This document shows, in pieces, positions 37,924 to 46,024 of a DNA stretch of 64,000 bases; position 1 is the first letter of the stretch, and every line of letters begins with the position of its first letter. This DNA is from Blastococcus sp. HT6-30 (GTDB lineage Bacteria; Actinomycetota; Actinomycetes; Mycobacteriales; Geodermatophilaceae): contig NZ_CP155792.1 in assembly GCF_039729015.1 (NCBI RefSeq), positions 3,637,697 through 3,701,696 of the forward strand, in the 5' to 3' direction. Below the pieces are notes generated by a model that saw only the letters and a program-made list of their open reading frames with translations, was not told the DNA's origin and did no database searches. The translations under genes were made by a program, and so were the position numbers.

Positions 37924-38589
37924 GTGCTCGAGTTCGCCATCCTCGGTCTGCTGCACCAGGCCCCGATGCACGGCTACGAGCTGCGCAAGCAGCTCGCCCA
38001 GGTGCTCGGTGGGCTGCGCAGCATCTCCTACGGCTCGCTGTACCCCGCGCTGCGGCGCATGCAGGCGGCCGGGCTCATCGGCACCGACGAGCCCGATCCT
38101 CGTGCGCTGCTGCCGGCCGACGCGCCGCCGCTCACCGGACGGCGCGGGAAGGTGGTCTACACGATCACCGCGGAAGGCAAGGAGCGCTTCCACGAGCTGG
38201 TCGGCCAGACCGGCCCGGAGGCCTACGACGACGGCGGGCTCTTCGGCGTCCGCCTGGCCTTCTTCAGGCACACGGCCCACGACGTCCGGCTGCGGATCCT
38301 CGAGGGCCGCCGGCGCACCGTGGAGCAGCAGCGGGAGGGCTTGCGGACCTCGTTGAGCCGGACCCGCGAGCGGCTCGACCGCTACACCCTCGAGCTGCAG
38401 CGCCATGGCTTGGAGTCGGTGGACCGGGAGGTCCGCTGGCTCTCCGAGCTCATCGACAGCGAGCGCCGGGAGGCGACGGAGCCAGGAGGAGCGCGCCGGG
38501 AGGCGACGGAGCCAGGACCACTACGGGGGGAGACGGGCGGGACCACGCCGCCCGACCAGCACGAGGCGGAGCCACCGCCGACCACGTGA
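37924..38589 (+). CDS. PadR-family transcriptional regulator
   Basis: A 221-aa repressor-type protein. The PadR winged helix is at the N terminus: [41 protein letters not shown] and [18 protein letters not shown] long coiled helical dimerisation region spans about 110-180 ([18 protein letters not shown] onward). The C-terminal 45 residues are disordered, with a duplicated RREATEPG. The GTG at 37924 follows GAGGAGG. An 11-bp-arm palindrome directly upstream is the likely autoregulatory site. Inositol phosphate synthase follows on the same strand, and a PadR/ino1 pairing is also found in mycobacteria and Streptomyces, so control of inositol synthesis is plausible. Confidence 0.9.
   Translation: MLEFAILGLLHQAPMHGYELRKQLAQVLGGLRSISYGSLYPALRRMQAAGLIGTDEPDPRALLPADAPPLTGRRGKVVYTITAEGKERFHELVGQTGPEAYDDGGLFGVRLAFFRHTAHDVRLRILEGRRRTVEQQREGLRTSLSRTRERLDRYTLELQRHGLESVDREVRWLSELIDSERREATEPGGARREATEPGPLRGETGGTTPPDQHEAEPPPTT
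38463..38517. repeat. Tandem 30-bp duplication at the 3' end of the padR gene
   Basis: A 25-bp block (starting GCGCCGGGAGGCGACG) at 38463-38487 recurs unchanged at 38493-38517. The in-frame period of 30 bp duplicates ten residues in the disordered tail of the regulator. Confidence 0.8.
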
Positions 38590-38684
38590 GCCGGCCGGCG
38601 GGATGTCCGTCCCGCCGGCAGTCAGCACCGGACCGCTCGCGGTTCACCTACACGGGACCGAACGGTCCAGGGAGAAGGAGAGTC

Positions 38685-39764
38685 ATGGGGTCAGTCAAGG
38701 TCGCCATCGTCGGCGTCGGCAACTGCGCCGCCTCGCTCGTTCAGGGCGTCCACTACTACCGCGACGCCGACGAGGCGACGTCGGTGCCGGGGCTCATGCA
38801 CGTCCGGTTCGGCGAGTACCACGTCTCCGACATCGAGTTCGTCGCCGCCTTCGACGTCGACGCCAAGAAGGTCGGCCGGGATCTCTCCGAGGCCATCGTG
38901 GCCAGCGAGAACAACACGATCACGATCTGCGACGTCCCGCCGCTCGGCGTGCAGGTGCAGCGCGGCACCACCCTCGACGGCCTCGGCAAGTACTACCGCG
39001 AGACGATCGAGGAGTCCGACGAGCAGCCGGTCGACGTCGTCGCGGCGCTGCGCGAGTCCGGCGCCGACGTCCTCGTCTGCTACCTGCCCGTGGGCTCGCA
39101 GGAGGCCGCCGAGTTCTACGCCCAGGCGGCGCTGGACGCCGGTGTGGGTTTCGTCAACGCGCTGCCGGTCTTCATCGCCGGCACCCAGGAGTGGGCGGAC
39201 AAGTTCACCGCCGCCGGGGTGCCGATCGTCGGTGACGACATCAAGAGCCAGGTCGGCGCCACCATCACGCACCGGGTGCTGGCCAAGCTGTTCGAGGACC
39301 GCGGCGTGCAGCTCGACCGCACCATGCAGCTGAACGTCGGCGGCAACATGGACTTCAAGAACATGCTCGAGCGCGAGCGCCTGGAGTCCAAGAAGATCTC
39401 CAAGACCCAGGCCGTCACCAGCCAGGTCGACCGCGACATGGGCCAGGGCAACGTGCACATCGGCCCGTCGGACCACGTGCCGTGGCTGTCGGACCGCAAG
39501 TGGGCCTACGTGCGCCTCGAGGGCCGCGCGTTCGGCGACGTCCCGCTGAACCTGGAGTACAAGCTCGAGGTCTGGGACTCCCCGAACTCGGCCGGCATCA
39601 TCATCGACGCCGTCCGCGCCGCGAAGATCGCCAAGGACCGCGGCATCGGCGGCCCGATCCTGTCGGCGTCGTCCTACTTCATGAAGTCCCCGCCGGTGCA
39701 GTACCGCGACAGCGAGGCCCGCGACCTCGTCGAGGCCTTCATCCGGGGAGACGTCGAGCGCTGA
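38685..39764 (+). CDS. ino1: Inositol-3-phosphate synthase
   Basis: A 359-aa NAD-dependent enzyme that converts glucose-6-phosphate to myo-inositol-1-phosphate, the first step toward phosphatidylinositol and mycothiol in actinobacteria. Visible features are the Rossmann start [33 protein letters not shown], the active-site region [17 protein letters not shown] with catalytic Lys, and LNVGGNMDF. Length matches the short actinobacterial class. A strong GGAGAAGGAG precedes the ATG at 38685. It lies 95 bp downstream of the PadR gene, probably in the same transcript, and uses the sugar phosphate that Pgm interconverts. Confidence 0.95.
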   Translation: MGSVKVAIVGVGNCAASLVQGVHYYRDADEATSVPGLMHVRFGEYHVSDIEFVAAFDVDAKKVGRDLSEAIVASENNTITICDVPPLGVQVQRGTTLDGLGKYYRETIEESDEQPVDVVAALRESGADVLVCYLPVGSQEAAEFYAQAALDAGVGFVNALPVFIAGTQEWADKFTAAGVPIVGDDIKSQVGATITHRVLAKLFEDRGVQLDRTMQLNVGGNMDFKNMLERERLESKKISKTQAVTSQVDRDMGQGNVHIGPSDHVPWLSDRKWAYVRLEGRAFGDVPLNLEYKLEVWDSPNSAGIIIDAVRAAKIAKDRGIGGPILSASSYFMKSPPVQYRDSEARDLVEAFIRGDVER

Positions 39765-39847
39765 GGGGGGCCTCCCACACCTCGCCCGGGCCCGCATCTC
39801 CTCGGGGGATGCGGGCCCTGCGCGTTCCTGCCGGGGTTCGGGTGGCT

Positions 39848-39896
39848 GCCCTGCAGGGACCCGCCGCGAGCCTGCGAGTGGCGGGGGCAGGGCGGT
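39848..39896. repeat. Dispersed palindromic repeat, copy 1
   Basis: Stem-loop-forming 49-bp element: outer arms GCCCTGC/GCAGGGC, inner arms CCGCC/GGCGG, loop GCGAGCCTGCGAGT. A second copy is at 53761-53810. The shared core is CCGCCGCGAGC-N-TGCGAG. Located between ino1 and the lipoprotein gene. Confidence 0.65.
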
Positions 39897-39916
39897 CCTT
39901 TCACTACGCTTCGGCC

Positions 39917-40678
39917 ATGCGTGCCCGCCGCCAGCTCGTCCCCCGGGCCGGCGCGGCCGGGCTCGCCGCGCTGCTGCTCGCCGGCTGCACCGGCGCCGAG
40001 CGGCAGCCCGGAGAGCCGATCACCGAGGACGACGCAGCCGTGCTCGCCGAGCTGCTGCACCGCAACCACGAGGAGGGCGGTGCGGACTTCGTCGTCACCG
40101 TGCCCTTCTCCGACGACGCGGTCCTCACCCTCACCGGGGAGATCGACTTCCGCCGCGCGGTCGGGCAGGCCCAGGCGGTGACCGTGGTCGACGGCGAGGA
40201 CCGCGACACCCGCACCCTGTTCTTCGACCGCGACGCCCTGTGGTCCGGTGACTCCCCCGGTCTCCCGGAGGCCCTGACGGCCGACGGCGCCCCCGCGGCG
40301 AGCTACCTCCGCCGGCCGCTGCCGACGGACTCACGGGCGGTCGAGCTGATCGACGTCGTCGTCCAGGTGCTGCAGAACCTCTCCGCGGAGGCCCCCGACG
40401 ACCCCGGGGCGTTCCTCGACGGCCCGTACCGGTGGCACGGCGAGCAGGCGATCGACGGGCAGCCGACCACGGTCTACCGGCTGCGGGACGGGCGCACGGT
40501 CGCGGTCGCCGACTCCGACGAGACGCTGGTGCAGTTCCGGACGCCGCTGCCCGACGGAAGCGCCGAGCTGACGGTCACCCTGGCCGACCACGGCACCCGC
40601 AGGCTGGCGCTGCCCGCCGAGGACGAGACGGCGGCGGCCGAGGACCACCCGGAGATCGCCGAGGCGTACGGGGTCTGA
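39917..40678 (+). CDS. Secreted lipoprotein, unknown function
   Basis: A 253-aa protein with a lipoprotein signal (lipobox LAGC, Cys25) and no membrane helix afterwards. The mature part is rich in Asp/Glu and likely beta-structured (FVVTVPFSDDAVLTLTGEIDFRR, TTVYRLRDGRTVAVADSDETLVQF). The fold hints at LppX/LprG-like lipid carriers, but I cannot establish this. A TACGCT box lies 6 nt before the ATG and there is no Shine-Dalgarno, so transcription is probably leaderless. Followed by a strong hairpin. Confidence 0.75.
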   Translation: MRARRQLVPRAGAAGLAALLLAGCTGAERQPGEPITEDDAAVLAELLHRNHEEGGADFVVTVPFSDDAVLTLTGEIDFRRAVGQAQAVTVVDGEDRDTRTLFFDRDALWSGDSPGLPEALTADGAPAASYLRRPLPTDSRAVELIDVVVQVLQNLSAEAPDDPGAFLDGPYRWHGEQAIDGQPTTVYRLRDGRTVAVADSDETLVQFRTPLPDGSAELTVTLADHGTRRLALPAEDETAAAEDHPEIAEAYGV

Positions 40679-40709
40679 GGGCGGGGGAACCTCACCCGCC
40701 GCAGGAAAG

Positions 40710-40748
40710 CGGGAAGGGGCGGTCTCTTCCCCAGACCGCCCCTTCCCG
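40710..40748. terminator. Bidirectional hairpin between the lipoprotein gene and yqgE
   Basis: Sixteen-base-pair perfect stem (CGGGAAGGGGCGGTCT and its complement) with a 7-nt loop CTTCCCC, placed between two convergent genes, 32 bp after one stop and 51 bp from the other. Confidence 0.8.
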
Positions 40749-40798
40749 GGGTCCTTCCTACCAGATCGCCGGCGATCGCGCCGCACGGCGCGCCGGGA

Positions 40799-41461
40799 TC
40801 AGTTGACGGTCGGATCCGTCGTCGCCGACGACAGCACCGCCAGCCGGCCGGTCTGCCGGCCCATCACCTGGCGCCACAGCTCCGGTCCCGAGAGGTCGGC
40901 GAGCACGTCCCCCGGCCGGCTCGGGACGCAGGCCCAGGCGCCCTCGGCGAGCTCACCGGCGAGCTGGCCGGGTGACCAGCCCGCGTAACCGGCGAAGACG
41001 CGCAGGCCGCTCAGCAGGCCGACGAGCGCCTCGGGGTCGGCGTCGAGGTCAACCAGGTGCACGTCACCGGCCACGGGACGCAGGCCGGGCGCGGGGACGT
41101 CCGCCGGCGCCGTGGCGAGGCACAGGGCAGTGTCGGTCTCGCACGGCCCGCCGACGTGGAAGACACCGGGGGCGACGGCGAGCTCGCTCCAGCCCGGCAG
41201 CACGTCGCGGATCTCGACCTGGCTGGGCCTGCCCAGCACCACGCCGAGCGTGCCGGTGTCGGAGTGGTCGAGGACGTAGACGACGGTCCCGGCGAAGGTC
41301 GGGTCGGTCAGGACCGGCATGGCCACCAGCAGGGCGCCCGCGCGGACGTCGTCGAGGCTGCCGATCGACAGCTGCGGAACGGCACCGGCACGCCGGCGAC
41401 CTGTCGCGGGCCGCGTGGGCGGACCGGATTCGGGTTCGGGTGACGCAGGCGCCGGCGACAT
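40799..41461 (-). CDS. YqgE/AlgH family protein (UPF0301)
   Basis: A 220-aa protein. The N-terminal 30 residues are disordered. The conserved core follows: GALLVAMPVLTDPTFAGTVVYVLDHSDTGTLGVVLGRPS, VFHVGGPCETDTALCL and LRVFAGYAGWSPGQLAGELAEGAW, all diagnostic. The biochemical role is unknown, though the family is found widely in bacteria. It is convergent with the lipoprotein gene and divergent from the MFS gene. Mycobacteria also place this family next to the same MFS homologue. Confidence 0.9.
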   Translation of the reverse strand: MSPAPASPEPESGPPTRPATGRRRAGAVPQLSIGSLDDVRAGALLVAMPVLTDPTFAGTVVYVLDHSDTGTLGVVLGRPSQVEIRDVLPGWSELAVAPGVFHVGGPCETDTALCLATAPADVPAPGLRPVAGDVHLVDLDADPEALVGLLSGLRVFAGYAGWSPGQLAGELAEGAWACVPSRPGDVLADLSGPELWRQVMGRQTGRLAVLSSATTDPTVN

Positions 41462-41617
41462 CTTTCCCAGTGTGCCTCAGATGCGCACCGCCCGGGACGT
41501 GCACCGGCCGTGATCCGCGTTCCCGTCGGGCGCCCGGCGCGGCTCGGCCGCGACGGCCGCGGCGCGACGGGGCGGCGGTCACGCAGGGGCGATCCAGGCG
41601 CGCCCTAGGGTGACCGC

Positions 41618-42889
41618 GTGGCCGAGGCGGGGACGACCGTGCGCAGCCTGCTGGCGCGACGGGACTTCCTGCGGCTGCTCGGCACCCGGCTGCTGTCGCA
41701 GTTCGGCGACGGCGTCTTCCAGGCGGCGCTCGCCGGCACCGTGCTGTTCAACCCGCAGCGGGCCGCCGACCCGGTGGACGTCGCCGCCGGTTTCGCCGTG
41801 CTCCTGCTCCCCTACTCCCTCGTGGGACCGTTCGCCGGCGTCTGGCTGGACCGCTGGAGCCGCCGGCAGGTCCTACTGCGCGCGAACGTCCTGCGCGCCG
41901 GCCTGGTCGCCGTCGTGGCGGCGCTGGTCCTCGCCGGTGTGCAGGGGCCGGCCTTCTACGCGGCCGGCCTCGCCGTCTTCTCGGTGAACCGGTTCGTGCT
42001 GGCCGCGCTGTCGGCCGGCCTGCCGCACACGACCGACGAGGCGTCACTGGTGTCGGCCAACGCGCTGTCGACGACGTCGGGCGCCGTCGCCACGGTGACC
42101 GGGGGCGGCGTCGCGCTGGCGCTGCTGCAGGTCACCGGGTCCGACGACACCGGTTACGCCTCCCTGGCGCTCTCGGCGGCGCTGCCCTACCTCGGGGCCG
42201 CCGCGGTCGTCGCCGGCTTCCCCCGGGCGCACCTGGGCCCCGACCACATGGCCCGCTCCGCCCGGCTCTCGGTCACCCAGGTGCTCGCCGGCATGGCCTC
42301 GGGCGCGCAGCACGCCTGGCGCGACCGGCATGCGGCGGCCGCGCTCACCGCCATCAGCCTGCACCGGATCTGGTACGGGCTCCTGACGCTGATGCTTCTG
42401 CTCCTCTACCGAAACACGTTCACCGAGGAGACCGGCCTGTTCCCCGGTGGGCTGGTCGGCCTCGGCGAGGTGGTCGCCGCCGGCGCCGTCGGGACCCTCA
42501 CCGCCGCGGCGGTGACACCCCCGGCCGTCCGCCGGATCGGCAAGGAGCGCTGGGTCGCGCTGCTGCTCACCGTCGGCGGCCTGGCCCAGGTCGCCCTCGG
42601 TCTCCTGCTGCAGCCGCCGGCCGCCGTGCTGGCCGGCTTCGTCCTGGGCCTGATGGGCCAGGGCGTGAAGATCTGCGTGGACACCACGCTGCAGGAGTCG
42701 ATCGACGACGACCACCGCGGCCGGGTCTTCTCCGTCTACGACACCCTCGTCAACGTCGGGTACGTCGCCGCCCTCGTCGCAGGCGCCTTCGCCCTCCCCG
42801 CGTCCGGGGTGTCGCCCCCGCTGCTCGCCGTCGTCGGCGCGGGGTACGTGGCCACGGCGCTGCTGCACAGCCGCATGACCCGGCGCTGA
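41618..42889 (+). CDS. MFS transporter
   Basis: A 423-aa transporter with about 12 hydrophobic helices. The N-terminal segment RRDFLRLLGTRLLSQFGDGVFQAAL and the loop LDRWSRRQVLLRANVLRAG resemble the MFS motif A region. The last loop carries DTTLQESIDDDHRGRVFSVYDTLVNVGYVA, the usual C-terminal MFS signature. Substrate unknown; drug efflux is one option. The GTG at 41618 has no Shine-Dalgarno but a TAGGGT box 6 nt upstream, suggesting a leaderless transcript. Convergent with the metalloprotease. Confidence 0.88.
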   Translation: MAEAGTTVRSLLARRDFLRLLGTRLLSQFGDGVFQAALAGTVLFNPQRAADPVDVAAGFAVLLLPYSLVGPFAGVWLDRWSRRQVLLRANVLRAGLVAVVAALVLAGVQGPAFYAAGLAVFSVNRFVLAALSAGLPHTTDEASLVSANALSTTSGAVATVTGGGVALALLQVTGSDDTGYASLALSAALPYLGAAAVVAGFPRAHLGPDHMARSARLSVTQVLAGMASGAQHAWRDRHAAAALTAISLHRIWYGLLTLMLLLLYRNTFTEETGLFPGGLVGLGEVVAAGAVGTLTAAAVTPPAVRRIGKERWVALLLTVGGLAQVALGLLLQPPAAVLAGFVLGLMGQGVKICVDTTLQESIDDDHRGRVFSVYDTLVNVGYVAALVAGAFALPASGVSPPLLAVVGAGYVATALLHSRMTRR

Positions 42890-42902
42890 GTCGTCCCCGC
42901 CC

Positions 42903-43856
42903 TCAGAGCTCGGGGATGCACGGCCCCCCACCCAGCGCGGCGAGGCCGGTCAGGTCCCCGCTCGCGAAGTCGGTCACCGCGCGACGGGTCTCGGGGAACA
43001 TCAGCTCCCGGTCGTCGTCGACGTGGGAGAGGCCGACCAGGTGCCCCAGCTCGTGCAGCACCACCGAGCGCAGGATCGCGGCCCCGTCCCGCTCGCCGAG
43101 GAGCTGCGGTGCCTGCCCGGCGTCGAGGCTGACGGTGCCGGTCACGTAGACCCGCGGCCCGTCGCCCAGCGACACCGCGGTGCTGCCCGCCGCCCCGATG
43201 ACGTCCGCGGCCAGCGCGGGGTTCTCCGCCTCGGTCTGCCAGCCGATCAGCACCGGCGCCCACCGGTCGCCGTAGCGCTCCGGCTGGTACGGGGCCCGGT
43301 CGCCGGTCAGCGGCTCGTCGGAGTAGCCGTCGAACACGAAGCGCAGCCCGGTGACCTCGGCGACCCGCGCGACGGCGTCGTGCACGAGCTGCTCGGTGCC
43401 CGGCGGCGCCGCGTCGGGGCGGAGGACGTAGCGGACCTCCCGGCAGGGGTCGTAGGCCACCGGGGTGACGCCGTCCTCCTGAAGGGAGACGTAGCCGTGC
43501 GACCCGCCCTCCGGCGGGGGCAGCGGGGGACGCCCCAGCGGCGTCGTCACCCCCGCCGGCAGCGGCCGGTCGGTGGGCCGGGCCGGCGCGGTCGGGACGG
43601 GGGCGCCCGGTGCGGCGGCCGGCGGGTCGCCCGGCCACGGCCACGCCGGCGGGTCGGCGAGCACCAGACCACCGGCCACGGCCGCGACGAGCAGCGGCAC
43701 GGTCCACCGGCGACGGCGACGGCGACGGCGACGGCGGACCAAGGCCGGCGGCCGCGCCGGGGTGCCGGACAGCTCGTCGAGGACCCACTGCGGCGTGCGG
43801 CCGGTGGGCGACGCCGGCAGGCGGGCGTCGTCGGGGTGCGGGGGCACGCTGGTCAT
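42903..43856 (-). CDS. Membrane-anchored matrixin-type zinc metalloprotease
   Basis: A 317-aa protein. Residues 1-40 are cytoplasmic, with a run of ten or more Arg encoded by tandem CGACGG codons near 43710-43737. One helix follows (WTVPLLVAAVAGGLVLA). The extracytoplasmic part contains a Pro-rich stalk and a protease domain with HELGHLVGLSH (His268, His272, His278 as zinc ligands, Glu269 catalytic) and LMFP as the Met-turn. These features place it in the metzincins, closest to matrixins. I start at the ATG at 43856; an upstream extension of the frame is non-coding. The target is unknown. It follows pcnA on the same strand. Confidence 0.85.
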   Translation of the reverse strand: MTSVPPHPDDARLPASPTGRTPQWVLDELSGTPARPPALVRRRRRRRRRRWTVPLLVAAVAGGLVLADPPAWPWPGDPPAAAPGAPVPTAPARPTDRPLPAGVTTPLGRPPLPPPEGGSHGYVSLQEDGVTPVAYDPCREVRYVLRPDAAPPGTEQLVHDAVARVAEVTGLRFVFDGYSDEPLTGDRAPYQPERYGDRWAPVLIGWQTEAENPALAADVIGAAGSTAVSLGDGPRVYVTGTVSLDAGQAPQLLGERDGAAILRSVVLHELGHLVGLSHVDDDRELMFPETRRAVTDFASGDLTGLAALGGGPCIPEL

Positions 43857-43929
43857 CTCGGCATCCCCGCGACCTCCCTGCACCCGGGCCACCCCTCCAG
43901 GGGTGACCCCGTCGTCCCCCGGTGGCCGG

Positions 43930-45417
43930 TCAGGCCCGACGGCCGGCCCACCACGCCCGCAGGGCGGCCTCGGCCTCGTCGGGGTCCAGCGGGCCCCGCT
44001 CGAGCCGCAGGTCCTTGAGGAACCGCCAGGCCGCGCCCACCTCCGGCCCCGGCCCAAGGCCGAGGATCTCCATGATGGCGTTGCCGTCGAGGTCGGGGCG
44101 GACGCGCGCGAGGTCCTCCTGCGCCTCGAGCTCGGCGATCCGCTGCTCGAGCGAGTCGTAGGTGGCCGAGAGGGCCGCGGCCCGGCGCTTGTTGCGGGTG
44201 GTGGAGTCCGACCGCACCAGCTTGTGCAGGCGGGCGAGCAGGTCCCCGGCGTCGGTGACGTACCGGCGGACGGCCGAATCGGTCCACTGCCCGTCGCCGT
44301 AGCCGTGGAAGCGCAGGTGCAGGAAGGTCAGCCGGGCGACGGCCTCGACGACGTCCTTGGGGTAGCGCAACGCGGTCAGCCGCTTGCGCACCAGCTTGGC
44401 GCCGACCACCTCGTGGTGGTGGAAGGAGACCCGGCCGCGGTCCTCGTGCCGCCGGGTCGCCGGCTTGCCGATGTCGTGCAGCAGCGCAGCCAGCCGCAGC
44501 ACCAGGTCGGGCGACTCGTGCGCGTCGTCGGCCCGCTCCAGCGCGATCGCCTGGTCGAGGACCGTCAGCGAGTGGGTGTAGACGTCCTTGTGCTGGTGGT
44601 GCTCGTCGATCTCCATGCGCAGGGCCGAGAGCTCCGGCAGCACGACGTCGGCCAGGCCGGTGGCGACGAACAGCTCCAGGGCCGCCCGCGGGGCGTCCTG
44701 CAGCAGCGTCTTGGACAGCTCGGCCTGCACCCGCTCAGGGGTGATCCGGGCCAGCTCGCCGGCCAGCGAGGTCATCGCGGCGACGACCTCCTCGTCCGGC
44801 GCCAGTTCCAGCTGGGCGACGAACCGGACGGCGCGCAGCATGCGCAGCGGGTCGTCGGCGAACGACTCGACGGCGGGTCCCGGTGTGCGCAGCCGCTTGG
44901 CCAGCAGGTCACCCAGCCCGCCGTAGGGATCGGTGACCGTGCGGTCGGGCCCGAGGGAGACGGCCATCGCGTTCACCGTGAAGTCCCGCCGGGCGAGGTC
45001 GTCGGTCAACGAGTCGCCCCACGCCACCTCCGGGTTCCGGGAGGTGCGGTCGTACCGGTCGGCCCGGAAGGTGGTGATCTCGACGCGGACCCCGCGGACG
45101 TCGGCGCCCACGGTGCCGAAGGCGATCCCGGTGTTCCACGTGGAACGCGCCCACCCGCGCAGCAGCTCGAGGACCTGCTCCGGGCGGGCGTCGGTGGTGA
45201 CGTCGAGATCGCCGGGGACGCCGCTGCCGCCCGTACCGGCCGCGAGCAACGCGTCGCGCACCGAGCCGCCTACCAGGTGCGCCTCGAAGCCAGCCCTGGC
45301 GAATCGCTCGCCCAGCTCGGTGAGCACCGGGGAGACGTCCACGAGCTTCCGGACGGTCTCCTGGACGGCCGGCGGGACGGGTTCCGGCTCGGGACGACGC
45401 GGCGCGGTGGCGGACAC
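43930..45417 (-). CDS. CCA tRNA nucleotidyltransferase
   Basis: A 495-aa class II nucleotidyltransferase that adds or repairs the 3' CCA end of tRNAs. The head domain has [12 protein letters not shown], the metal-binding [22 protein letters not shown] and the [16 protein letters not shown] helix. A C-terminal HD domain ([14 protein letters not shown]) follows, as in mycobacterial PcnA. A TACCCT box 8 nt upstream of the GTG start points to a nearly leaderless mRNA. A parS-like palindrome is embedded at 45133. The gene is divergent from the Nudix hydrolase, a conserved actinobacterial order. Confidence 0.93.
   Translation of the reverse strand: MSATAPRRPEPEPVPPAVQETVRKLVDVSPVLTELGERFARAGFEAHLVGGSVRDALLAAGTGGSGVPGDLDVTTDARPEQVLELLRGWARSTWNTGIAFGTVGADVRGVRVEITTFRADRYDRTSRNPEVAWGDSLTDDLARRDFTVNAMAVSLGPDRTVTDPYGGLGDLLAKRLRTPGPAVESFADDPLRMLRAVRFVAQLELAPDEEVVAAMTSLAGELARITPERVQAELSKTLLQDAPRAALELFVATGLADVVLPELSALRMEIDEHHQHKDVYTHSLTVLDQAIALERADDAHESPDLVLRLAALLHDIGKPATRRHEDRGRVSFHHHEVVGAKLVRKRLTALRYPKDVVEAVARLTFLHLRFHGYGDGQWTDSAVRRYVTDAGDLLARLHKLVRSDSTTRNKRRAAALSATYDSLEQRIAELEAQEDLARVRPDLDGNAIMEILGLGPGPEVGAAWRFLKDLRLERGPLDPDEAEAALRAWWAGRRA
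45133..45146. promoter_or_regulatory. parS-like site inside the CCA nucleotidyltransferase gene
   Basis: Exact GTTCCACGTGGAAC, encoding part of STWNT on the minus strand. It lies about 14.7 kb from the two sites upstream of parA. Confidence 0.75.
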
Positions 45418-45535
45418 GACGAGCCAGGGTAGTGCGACCGCCCATTCCCTCCGCCCGGCGCCGGCCCCCGGTCCGGCGTCGGCAGCGAGCTCGGTCCCCG
45501 CTGCGATGCTGCCGGAGCCCTCGACCGAGTCGCGC

Positions 45536-45541
45536 TACCCT
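45536..45541 (+). promoter_or_regulatory. -10 box TACCCT, leaderless promoter of the Nudix gene
   Basis: TACCCT ends 6 nt before the ATG at 45548 and there is no Shine-Dalgarno, so transcription should begin at the start codon. No clear -35 is visible. Confidence 0.5.
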
Positions 45542-45547
45542 CCTGGC

Positions 45548-46024
45548 ATGGCTGGTACGGGCGGGCGCGGGCGCCCGGGCCGCCGGCTGCGACGGGTCGA
45601 CGAGACCTCCGCCGGGGGCCTGGTGGTGGCCGACGACGGCGTGACCGGGCCCCGTGCCGCCCTGATCGGACGCACCGACCGCCGGGGCAGGCTGCTCTGG
45701 TCCCTGCCCAAGGGGCACATCGAGGCCGGTGAGACCCCCGAGGACACCGCCGTCCGCGAGGTGGCCGAGGAGACCGGGATCATCGGCGAGGTGGTCGCCC
45801 CGCTCGGGATCATCGACTTCTGGTTCGTCGCCGAGGGCCGCCGCGTGCACAAGACGGTGCACCACTTCCTCCTGCGGGCCGTGGGCGGCGCGCTCTCCGA
45901 CGCCGACGTCGAGGTCACCGAGGTCGCCTGGGTGCCCTTGGAGGAGCTGAGCACGCGGCTGGCCTACGCCGACGAGAGGGCGCTCGTCGAGCGCGCGCCC
46001 GGACTCCTGGCCGACAGCGCGTGA
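45548..46024 (+). CDS. Nudix hydrolase
   Basis: A 158-aa Nudix protein. The Nudix box is complete: G-x5-E-x7-REVAEETGI within residues about 57-79 ([13 protein letters not shown] onward). It should hydrolyse a nucleoside diphosphate linked to another moiety; a MutT4-like role in nucleotide-pool cleaning is plausible, because the same position beside pcnA is occupied by mutT4 in mycobacteria. It is leaderless by appearance. Its TGA overlaps the GTG of the DUF6049 gene (GTGA), the first of a chain of such overlaps through murJ. Confidence 0.9.
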   Translation: MAGTGGRGRPGRRLRRVDETSAGGLVVADDGVTGPRAALIGRTDRRGRLLWSLPKGHIEAGETPEDTAVREVAEETGIIGEVVAPLGIIDFWFVAEGRRVHKTVHHFLLRAVGGALSDADVEVTEVAWVPLEELSTRLAYADERALVERAPGLLADSA

